A DNA stretch of 13,201 bases from JBOGWY01 sp050694015 (GTDB taxonomy: Bacteria; Actinomycetota; CADDZG01; WHSQ01), in assembly GCA_050694015.1 (NCBI GenBank), contig JBOGWY010000243.1:1-13201 (forward strand), read 5' to 3'. The position numbers and the translations under genes were made by a program. The notes under the pieces are model-generated. The model ran no database searches. It was not told the DNA's origin and was given only the letters and a program-made list of their open reading frames with translations. This document shows, one piece after another, positions 5,330 to 11,565 of the stretch; within the stretch, counting starts at the first letter, position 1, and the number at the start of each line of letters is the position of its first letter.

Positions 5330-8209
5330 ATGGCACGAACGAGGCTGGGCGACATCCTTCTGAAGTCCGGGCTCTTGCGTGAAGATCAACTGCAACATGC
5401 ACTCGAGCAGCGCCGGCTGAGCGATGGTCGCAAGCCGCGCATCGAGTCGGTGCTCGTCGACAGCGGCTACGTCTCCGACGAGCAGATCGCGCGCACGCTC
5501 TCGACCGAGCTGAACCTCCCCTTCATCGATCTCGCGACCGTCGAGGTCGATCCCGAACTCGTACAGCTGATCCCGCAGTGGCTCGCCGACCGGCACCAAC
5601 TCGTTCCGGTGCGCCGGACCCACGACGGCGTGATGATCGCGATGACCGATCCCACGAACCTCGTGGCGATCGACGACGTGCGCGTCGCGGCCCGGGTCGG
5701 AAAGGTGAGTCTCGGCGTCGCTCCGGTCGGCGCGTTGCGCGATGCCACCGAGCGGATCTACTCCATCGATTCCGCCGCCGCCGAGATCCTCAACCGTCTC
5801 GGTGTTGCGGCCGACGTCGAGGTAGTTCCCGAGGAAGGCGACGATACCGGGGAAGACCTCGCGGCCACGGCGCAGGACTCGGCCGAGATGGCCCCCATCA
5901 TCGCTCTCACGAACGCGGTGCTTGCCGATGCCGTTCGTGGCCGCGCGACGGACGTCCACATCGAACCGCAGCCCACCCAGGTCGAGGTCCGTTACCGCGT
6001 CGACGGCCTCCTCCGCGAGGTGATGACGCTTCCGAAGCACATCCAGGGCCTCGTTATGTCGCGGCTCAAGATCCTCGCCGGAATGGACATCGCCGAGCGA
6101 CGCCGCCCGCAGGACGGGCGCAGTCGCATCCTGGTCGACGGCCGCGAGGTGGATACCCGTGTATCGACGATCCCGACCCTCTCCGGCGAGAAGGCCGTCA
6201 TCCGCCTGCTCTACAAGAGCAAGGAGAAGGCGTCGATCGAGACGCTCGGCTTCGACGATCCTCAACTCGAGACACTGCGGCAGCACCTCTTACTCAGCCA
6301 GGGGCTCATCATCTTCACCGGTCCGACCGGGTCCGGTAAGACGTCGACGATGTACGCGGGCTTGACCGAGATGTCGTCGTCCGAGATGAACATCTCGACG
6401 CTCGAAGACCCGATCGAATACCAGATCCCCGGCGTGAACCAGGTGCAGGTCGACGAGAAGGTCGGCATCACCTTCGCTCGTGGTCTCCGCAGCTTCCTGC
6501 GGCAGGATCCCGACGTGATCATGGTCGGCGAGGTCCGGGACGTCGAGACCGCGCAGATCGTGATGCAGTCGTCGCTGACGGGTCACCTCGTGATGTCGTC
6601 GCTGCACACGAACGATGCGCCGTCCGCGATCACGCGACTTATCGACATCGGCGTCGAGCCGTTCCTGATCGCTTCGGCTCTGTCGCTCGTCGTTGCACAA
6701 CGCCTCGTGCGCGTCATCTGCCCGCACTGCAAGGTGCCGGCCGAGATGCCCGAGCGCACGCTCAAGCTCCTCGGTCTGACCGACTTCGACCTTGCCGGAC
6801 AGCAACTCTTCAAGGGCGCCGGCTGCGAACAGTGCTCGTACACCGGCTACCTCGGCCGCACCGGCATCTACGAGGTCATGCCGATCACCGCGCAGCTGCG
6901 CGAGCAGATCGGGAGCCAGGCTTCAGAGGCCGTCCTCACGGACACCGTGCGCGCCGCGGGCGTTATGAGCCTGCGCGAGGCGGGGCTCGCCAAGGTCGGC
7001 GCCGGCGTCACCACGCTCGAAGAGGTCCTCCGGGTCACCTACGTCGAGCAAGAGGAGATCCGCCGGTGTCCCTCGTGCCGCCACGAGGTCGAGAACTCCT
7101 TCATCGTGTGTCCTTACTGCCAGACCGATCTCACGGCCGATCAATGCCCGGCGTGCGCCAAGGACGTCGAACCGGAGTGGAAGATCTGCCCTTACTGCCG
7201 CACCGATCTGCCTCTGAACAACGAGTTCCGCGCCGGGCCTCGCCGGCTGCTCGTCGCCGACGACGAGCCGTCGATCACGATGCTCATGGAGACGTTGTTC
7301 AGCGACGACTTCGAGGTCATCACCGCCGCCACCGGTGAGGAGGCGTTGCGCCGAGCCACGATCGAGCGGCCCGATCTGATCCTGCTCGATCTGAACCTGC
7401 CCGACCTGTCGGGGACGGAGGTGACCAAGCGTCTGCGGAACAGCGCGGCGACGAGCCTCATCCCGGTGATCATGGTCACCGGCGAAGCGGACAGCGAGCT
7501 CGAGAGCCTGCGAGCCGGTGTCGACGATCACGTGTCTAAGCCGTTCGAAGAGGAAGCGCTACGGGCCCGCGTCGAAAACGCTCTGCACCGCGCCGGACAG
7601 TCCGCGCGGAGTCCCTTCGCGGGGCGGGAGCCGACCGCGTTGCGCCGCCAGGTGCTGAGCCCGCGCGTCGAGAACGTGCTACGCCACGCGCAGGAATCGA
7701 TCCGACGGCCGTTCACGACCGTGGACGCCGAGAAATCGGTGATGCTTCCGATCAACGGTCACCACACGATCGAGCTGGACGTCGACGCGGGAACGAACGG
7801 CAACGGGGACGGCCACACGAACGGCAACGGGAACGGCCACACGAACGGCAACGGGAACGGCCACTCGAACGACAACGGCCACGGGAAGGCGGCCCCGAGA
7901 TCCCGCAAGGACTTCGTGGCGAGCGTTCCGGCCACCAAGAAGACCGAGGGCACCGAGCCGACGATCCGTTTCAAGATCTCGCAGCAGGCAACGGTCTCCG
8001 TCGCCGTCTACAACGAGCGCGGCACGCTCGTGCGGAAGCTGATCTTCGCGGAGGTCATGCCCGCCGGCACCCACCTCGTGAAGTGGGACGGCAAGAACAG
8101 CTCCAAGAGGAACGCCAAGGCCGGCGAATACAGGTTCGAGATCGACGCCCAGAGCGTTCACGGGACGGGTAGCGCGACGCTCGAAGGCAACACGACGCTC
8201 GTTCGCTGA
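5330..8209 (+). CDS. PilB/GspE-type assembly ATPase fused to double zinc ribbon, receiver and FlgD-like Ig domains
   Basis: 959 residues; ordinary PilB proteins have about 560. Residues 1-145 are an MshEN-type domain (RLGDILLKSGLL...LEQ), a fold that in some relatives binds c-di-GMP. Residues 185-575 are the secretion ATPase: Walker A GPTGSGKT (331-338, Lys337), Asp box (STLEDPIEY), Walker B ending in Glu401 (VIMVGEVRD), His box (GHLVMSSLHTNDA, about 418-430) and the PilB tetracysteine site Cys464/467/499/502. A double zinc ribbon follows (Cys580/583/594/597 and 606/609/620/623). Next is a receiver domain (about 638-750) with Asp644, Asp645, phosphoacceptor Asp687, Thr717 and Lys737. An Asn-Gly-His repeat linker (about 822-851) leads to a FlgD-like Ig domain (878-959; KLIFAEVMPAGTHLVKWDGK). 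It should power pilin extension or secretion at the inner membrane. No PilC, PilM/N/O or prepilin gene is in the window. Confidence 0.93.
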   Translation: MARTRLGDILLKSGLLREDQLQHALEQRRLSDGRKPRIESVLVDSGYVSDEQIARTLSTELNLPFIDLATVEVDPELVQLIPQWLADRHQLVPVRRTHDGVMIAMTDPTNLVAIDDVRVAARVGKVSLGVAPVGALRDATERIYSIDSAAAEILNRLGVAADVEVVPEEGDDTGEDLAATAQDSAEMAPIIALTNAVLADAVRGRATDVHIEPQPTQVEVRYRVDGLLREVMTLPKHIQGLVMSRLKILAGMDIAERRRPQDGRSRILVDGREVDTRVSTIPTLSGEKAVIRLLYKSKEKASIETLGFDDPQLETLRQHLLLSQGLIIFTGPTGSGKTSTMYAGLTEMSSSEMNISTLEDPIEYQIPGVNQVQVDEKVGITFARGLRSFLRQDPDVIMVGEVRDVETAQIVMQSSLTGHLVMSSLHTNDAPSAITRLIDIGVEPFLIASALSLVVAQRLVRVICPHCKVPAEMPERTLKLLGLTDFDLAGQQLFKGAGCEQCSYTGYLGRTGIYEVMPITAQLREQIGSQASEAVLTDTVRAAGVMSLREAGLAKVGAGVTTLEEVLRVTYVEQEEIRRCPSCRHEVENSFIVCPYCQTDLTADQCPACAKDVEPEWKICPYCRTDLPLNNEFRAGPRRLLVADDEPSITMLMETLFSDDFEVITAATGEEALRRATIERPDLILLDLNLPDLSGTEVTKRLRNSAATSLIPVIMVTGEADSELESLRAGVDDHVSKPFEEEALRARVENALHRAGQSARSPFAGREPTALRRQVLSPRVENVLRHAQESIRRPFTTVDAEKSVMLPINGHHTIELDVDAGTNGNGDGHTNGNGNGHTNGNGNGHSNDNGHGKAAPRSRKDFVASVPATKKTEGTEPTIRFKISQQATVSVAVYNERGTLVRKLIFAEVMPAGTHLVKWDGKNSSKRNAKAGEYRFEIDAQSVHGTGSATLEGNTTLVR
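7793..7882 (+). repeat. 24-bp in-frame tandem repeat (NGNGNGHT linker)
   Basis: Three 24-base units (7793-7816, 7817-7840, 7841-7864) and a degenerate 18-base remainder (7865-7882) encode TNGNGDGH, TNGNGNGH, TNGNGNGH and SNDNGH. Units 2 and 3 are identical. The repeat forms a flexible linker between the receiver and Ig-like domains and could change copy number by slippage without breaking the frame. Confidence 0.85.
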
Positions 8210-8216
8210 GCCGGCG

Positions 8217-8248
8217 TTGAAATAGGCGACGCCCTGCACTAGTAGCGT
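8217..8248 (+). promoter_or_regulatory. Candidate leaderless promoter for the TauE/SafE pair
   Basis: TTGAAA (8217-8222) resembles a -35 box. TAGCGT (8243-8248) fits the actinobacterial TANNNT -10 pattern and ends 6 bases before the ATG at 8255, so transcription would begin at or very near the start codon. The lack of any ribosome binding site there agrees. The spacer to TAGCGT is 20 bases; TAGTAG (8240-8245) gives 17 but is a weaker -10. Confidence 0.45.
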
Positions 8249-8254
8249 CTCGGC

Positions 8255-8614
8255 ATGCCCGAGCAACCTTTGTGGAAGCTGGCCGCGATCGGTCTCGCGG
8301 CCGGTATCGCGAGCGGTCTGTTCGGCGTCGGGGGCGGGATCCTGATCGTTCCCATGCTCGTGCTCGCGTGCGGTTTCGAGCAACACCGAGCACATGTCAC
8401 CGCCCTCGCGACCGGGATCGTTCTCGGCACCGCAGCCGCCACTACCTACGCGGTCGACGGCAGCGTCGATGCCGGGGTCGCAGCCGCCCTGGCGATCGGA
8501 TCGATCGCGGGGGTGCCGCTCGGGGCAAGGGTGATGGCCCGGATGAGCGCGCCCGTCCTGACCGCCGCCTTCGGCATCCTCCTCGTCGTCGTCGCCGGTC
8601 TGATGGCGTTCTGA
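8255..8614 (+). CDS. TauE/SafE family half-transporter, first subunit
   Basis: A 119-residue integral membrane protein with about four hydrophobic segments (near 8-36, 45-67, 72-92 and 98-118). The motif ASGLFGVGGGILIVP near residue 20 is the glycine-rich signature at the start of each repeat in TauE/SafE exporters, a family linked to movement of sulfite, sulfonates and other small organic anions across the inner membrane. Full-length members have about 250 residues with two such repeats; this gene encodes one. Its stop overlaps the next gene's ATG by one base (TGATG), so the two halves are translationally coupled and probably form a heterodimer. The substrate cannot be told from sequence. 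No ribosome binding site is visible and the promoter looks leaderless. Confidence 0.85.
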   Translation: MPEQPLWKLAAIGLAAGIASGLFGVGGGILIVPMLVLACGFEQHRAHVTALATGIVLGTAAATTYAVDGSVDAGVAAALAIGSIAGVPLGARVMARMSAPVLTAAFGILLVVVAGLMAF

Positions 8615-9003
8615 TGGACGTCTCGACGATCCTGATCACGGTGGCGGCGGGGGCAGCGGTTGGGATCATCTCGGCGATCTTCGGCATCGGCGGCGGATCG
8701 GTGATGGTGCCGTTCATGGTCCTCATGTTGGGGATGGGCCAGCACGTGGCCGAGGGGACGTCGTTACTCGTGGTCGTTCCGACCTCGATCGCCGGCGTCA
8801 TCGCGCACCGCAAGAGCAAGTACGTCTCGATGCGCAACTTCCTGGGCCTCGGCATCGCCGGCGTCGTCGGTGCCGTGCTGGGGGCGCGCGTCGCCTTGCT
8901 GCTCGAAGGTGATCAGTTGCGCACGTTCTTCGCGCTGTTCCTCGCCGCTGTGGGTGTCAACCTCTTCTTCAGAGGTCTCCGACAGGGCCGAGCGGATCGG
9001 TAA
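8614..9003 (+). CDS. TauE/SafE family half-transporter, second subunit
   Basis: A 129-residue membrane protein that repeats the architecture of its upstream neighbour: the signature ISAIFGIGGGSVMVPFMVL near residues 19-37, then three more hydrophobic segments. It fits the C-terminal half of a TauE/SafE exporter. After the last helix comes a short basic tail (FFRGLRQGRADR), predicted cytoplasmic. The start ATG shares its A with the upstream TGA and has no ribosome binding site of its own, pointing to translational coupling. The final 35 bases overlap the convergent sigma factor gene. The two halves are related but clearly diverged, so the pair is more likely an old split or duplication than a recent frameshift. 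Confidence 0.85.
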   Translation: MDVSTILITVAAGAAVGIISAIFGIGGGSVMVPFMVLMLGMGQHVAEGTSLLVVVPTSIAGVIAHRKSKYVSMRNFLGLGIAGVVGAVLGARVALLLEGDQLRTFFALFLAAVGVNLFFRGLRQGRADR

Positions 9004-10000
9004 CCGCCTCGGGAAGCGGCACCGGCACCTGGACCGGCGAGTCCTCCTGCGACGGTGGTTGCGGCTCTTCCGGTAACTCGGCATCCGCGTCGATCTCTGC
9101 CGGTTGATCGCCGGGTTGCGGCAGCGGGGGTGTTCGGGGGAGCGGCACTGCACCGTCGTTATCGGCGGACACGAGGCTCGTCGTTGTCCTCCCACCCTTC
9201 GTCGGTGCCTTCGCACGTCGGACGTTCGTCGGTGTGCGCTCCAAGGAGTCGGGCACGGTCGGTCTCGCCGACGTTGTTGCATCGACGCCGCGCGGCGCTG
9301 CCTGCGCGTCCATCGCTACCGGCGAAGCGACCGCGATCACTAACTGTCGGTGCCCACGCAGGCCCTGTGCCCCGGCGGGGGCCGGGGTCTCGAGCACGAT
9401 GCCACCGGTCAGTCCCACGAGGAGACAGATGACGCACGACGCCGTCGGTAGTAAGCCCTCGTAGTTCGGAACGAATCCTTGGAGCATCTCGACCAGACGG
9501 CGGTAACGAAGCACCGCCACGGCCGACACGTCGCGGATGATCGATGACAGTTTCCTGCGCGCGCGGTGCCGCAGCATCTTCTCGGCGTCGGCGCTGTGCC
9601 CGTTGCCCGTCACCGCACCGATCTCCTGGAGGAGCGCGGCCCGCTGTGGCGGAGTGAGATTCGCCATCGCGACGCGCACCCGCTCGAGCTCCACGCGCGC
9701 GAGTCCGGAGCGTTCGACGTCGACCTGTGCGGCGCGTTCAGGCACCTCGCCGGCCACTTCCCGCACCGGCCGAACGCGCGCCTGGTCCTTCAGAAGGTTG
9801 GTGACGATCGTTGCGGTCAACGGCCACGGAGGCCGGCTGCGATCGACCTGATCCCACATCAACAGGAGACGCAGAGCGGTCTCCTGGACGAGGTCGTCGT
9901 GACGCGAGGCCGGGACCTTCTTACGGAACAGGAATCGTCGAAGACGTTCCTGGAGATCTCCCCACTCAGCCTCGAAGTCCCGCTTCATCTCCGGTGACAT
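8969..10000 (-). CDS. Sigma-70 family (ECF-like) sigma factor with C-terminal transmembrane helix and Pro-rich tail
   Basis: 343 residues. About 15-76 match sigma region 2 (RLRRFLFRKKVPASRHDDLVQE, then WPLTATIVTNLLKDQAR) and about 98-155 match region 4 (LTPPQRAALLQEIG, ending RHRARRKL), so it should recruit RNA polymerase to specific promoters. ECF factors normally end near here. This one continues with a hydrophobic helix (about 183-203, LLPTASCVICLLVGLTGGIVL) and some 140 Pro, Ala, Thr and acid-rich residues with no recognised fold, predicted outside the membrane. That would tether the factor and could let it sense the cell exterior directly; no anti-sigma gene is adjacent. The start at 10000 has GGAGG (10011-10007) at 6 bases. 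The gene follows the beta-helix gene but is separated from it by a terminator. Its last 35 bases overlap the convergent transporter gene. Confidence 0.85.
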   Translation of the reverse strand: MSPEMKRDFEAEWGDLQERLRRFLFRKKVPASRHDDLVQETALRLLLMWDQVDRSRPPWPLTATIVTNLLKDQARVRPVREVAGEVPERAAQVDVERSGLARVELERVRVAMANLTPPQRAALLQEIGAVTGNGHSADAEKMLRHRARRKLSSIIRDVSAVAVLRYRRLVEMLQGFVPNYEGLLPTASCVICLLVGLTGGIVLETPAPAGAQGLRGHRQLVIAVASPVAMDAQAAPRGVDATTSARPTVPDSLERTPTNVRRAKAPTKGGRTTTSLVSADNDGAVPLPRTPPLPQPGDQPAEIDADAELPEEPQPPSQEDSPVQVPVPLPEAVTDPLGPVGDL

Positions 10001-10030
10001 CGGCCACCTCCGCCCGTAGAAGAGGGGCCG

Positions 10031-10036
10031 ATATTA
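10031..10036 (-). promoter_or_regulatory. Candidate -10 element of the sigma factor gene
   Basis: On the minus strand this reads TAATAT, one of the few AT-rich hexamers in the gap, and lies 30 bases before the start at 10000. No good -35 is visible at 16-18 bases; that position falls at the end of the upstream terminator. Confidence 0.3.
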
Positions 10037-10055
10037 CTCGAAGCAAGGCAATCGG

Positions 10056-10108
10056 GATAAAAGCCGCGTCCAGCCCGGGGCGGACCGGCGAGTCCACCCC
10101 GGGACGCG
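10056..10108 (-). terminator. Intrinsic terminator of the beta-helix gene
   Basis: Beginning 30 bases after the beta-helix stop (minus strand), CGCGT/ACGCG (10104-10108 with 10065-10069) and CCCCGGG/CCCGGGG (10097-10103 with 10074-10080) form a GC-rich stem with a 4-base bulge. An inner GGAC/GTCC stem caps it. In the minus-strand reading the stem is followed by GGCTTTTAT, a short T-run, so it should end transcription towards the sigma factor gene. Confidence 0.65.
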
Positions 10109-10137
10109 GGCGAGCGCAAGGAGGAGACGCGCTCGCG

Positions 10138-11463
10138 TCAGGGACGCCTGTGAGGCTCGTTTTCCACCGACTCGTCGTACACGACTGCCTCTTCGACGCC
10201 TTCGGTCGCGAGGCGGCTGATCCACCACTCGACGGTCTCCGTGAACTGCGAGGCGCGGATGCCGATCGGTAGGTCGACCACCCGGTTGGCCGTGACGAAG
10301 ACGTTGGCGAGATCCAGGTCGTGCATCCAGATGCCCGCCGGCTCGCCCTCGAGCCATTCGTGCGACGGGAGCGATTCCTTGTTGACCCCGGTGATGACGT
10401 TGCGTGCGATCGTGAGCTCGACATCCTTCGCGTTCCAGATCTCGATGCCGTTCGGCGAGGCGCTGAATGTCTCGTCGCGATCGTGGACCGTGATGTGGTT
10501 TCCGGTGATCTCGAGAGCTCCGCGTTCGGTCTTGGTGTGGTTCCTGTCGTCGGCGTTGAAGATGTCCACCGACAACCCGGAACCGATCAGCTTGTTGTTC
10601 GTGAGATGCACCCGCGTGTAGTGGACGTGGGGCTTGTTGAGCTCTTCGTTTCGTTCCGAGGCCGCCGTCCGATCGTTGGCGCTGTGCGCCGAGTCCGTGT
10701 ATTGCAGCGCGTAGTGCGAGGTCGAGTAGATCTTGTTGTTGCTCACCCACACCTGGTGATAACGCTTCGAGTGGTCCACGTCGGTGCCGCCGTGGGCACC
10801 GTGACTGCCGTGATCGTGCGCCGTGCCGTGGTAGTGGCTCTGGTCGCCGAAGCTCGAGCCGTGGTGATGGCCATGCAGCCTCACGTCCATGTAGCCGTAG
10901 ATCGTGTTGTTCCGGAACCTGGCGCCGTTGAAGCCGTCGAAGTTCACTGCACGCGCTTCTCCGAAAACGGCGTCGAACATGCCCGGGCTCGGACGCACGA
11001 CATTGTTCTCGAAGATCCCGTCGAAATGACGCAGCTGTCCTACGATCCCGAACTTGTTGTTTCCGATGTAGCCACTCGTGGCGGCGCCGGTACGTTCGAC
11101 GTTCTGGTTGACGCGCAGATCGCGGATCGAGTTGTTCACGAGCATGACGCCGGAGCCGATCCAGTCGAGTATCAGCCGGCTCGTGATCTCGTTGTCGCGG
11201 ATCACGACGTGCGACGCCGTGTCCTGGATCGTCAGGTTGCGGATGCTCCAACCGGAGATGACGTACGGATCGGCTTCGGTCCCGGAACCACGAACGACCC
11301 CGTTAGCTTCGGTGAAGTCCTTGTCCGTGAGGATCCGGATGTCCCGGTGTTCGGTGCGGTCCTCGTCGGCCGCAACCGGAGGCGCCACGACAACCAGGCC
11401 TGCGAACGCGATGAATACTGCGGCGCCCCACGCGGCCGCCTTCTTCCAGCGGATGGCTCCCAC
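10138..11463 (-). CDS. Secreted right-handed beta-helix (NosD-like) protein with His-rich insert
   Basis: 441 residues. Residues 1-32 form a signal peptide (basic RWKK, hydrophobic AAVFIAFAGLVVVA, cut near PVAA). The mature part opens with VRGSGTEADPYVISGWSI, a phrase typical of NosD-like surface beta-helix proteins, and then shows repeated turns of the type NNxI/NxVxxN: SHVVIRDNEI, GVMLVNNSI, ARFRNNTIYG, VWVSNNKIYS, VHLTNNKLIG, LEITGNHITV, LTIARNVITG, VFVTANRVVD. This is the pattern of a parallel beta-helix of the pectate lyase/NosD class; no catalytic residues can be assigned. One long loop (197-236) has 12 His in 40 residues. The start is the GTG at 11463, with GGGAGG 4 bases upstream; the frame runs open further upstream across the divergent ligase gene, but that extension lacks a signal peptide and is spurious. 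A terminator follows. Confidence 0.88.
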   Translation of the reverse strand: MGAIRWKKAAAWGAAVFIAFAGLVVVAPPVAADEDRTEHRDIRILTDKDFTEANGVVRGSGTEADPYVISGWSIRNLTIQDTASHVVIRDNEITSRLILDWIGSGVMLVNNSIRDLRVNQNVERTGAATSGYIGNNKFGIVGQLRHFDGIFENNVVRPSPGMFDAVFGEARAVNFDGFNGARFRNNTIYGYMDVRLHGHHHGSSFGDQSHYHGTAHDHGSHGAHGGTDVDHSKRYHQVWVSNNKIYSTSHYALQYTDSAHSANDRTAASERNEELNKPHVHYTRVHLTNNKLIGSGLSVDIFNADDRNHTKTERGALEITGNHITVHDRDETFSASPNGIEIWNAKDVELTIARNVITGVNKESLPSHEWLEGEPAGIWMHDLDLANVFVTANRVVDLPIGIRASQFTETVEWWISRLATEGVEEAVVYDESVENEPHRRP

Positions 11464-11467
11464 CTGA

Positions 11468-11473
11468 CCTCCC
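11468..11473 (-). promoter_or_regulatory. Ribosome binding site deciding the beta-helix start
   Basis: On the minus strand GGGAGG lies 4 bases before the GTG at 11463. This places the start directly before a signal peptide and rejects the much longer upstream reading frame. Confidence 0.6.
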
Positions 11474-11483
11474 TTGCCCAGCG

Positions 11484-11500
11484 GATACGCGTATCTATCT
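11484..11500. promoter_or_regulatory. Candidate operator: 12-bp palindrome overlapping AGATAGATA
   Basis: GATACGCGTATC (11484-11495) is a perfect palindrome. Overlapping it on the minus strand is AGATAGATA (11500-11492), the same 9-mer that opens the 11-bp repeat at 4074. The site lies 21-37 bases upstream of the beta-helix start in the divergent region shared with the ligase operon. A TTGACC (minus strand, about 11532-11537) may be a -35 box for the beta-helix gene, but no -10 at standard spacing is clear. Confidence 0.4.
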
Positions 11501-11565
11501 AAAAAGTACGAATCGGGCGGCCCGCGGTAACGGGTCAAGCGCGAGATGTGGGGTATGTGTGGGCG

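Noticed and set aside
7793..7882. CRISPR-like repeat
   Set aside because: The units are contiguous with no spacers and stay in frame within the ATPase gene: a protein repeat.
8213..8233. Terminator after the ATPase gene (GGCGT/ACGCC hairpin)
   Set aside because: Only 5 bp with an 11-base loop and no T-run; it overlaps the likely -35 box of the next gene.
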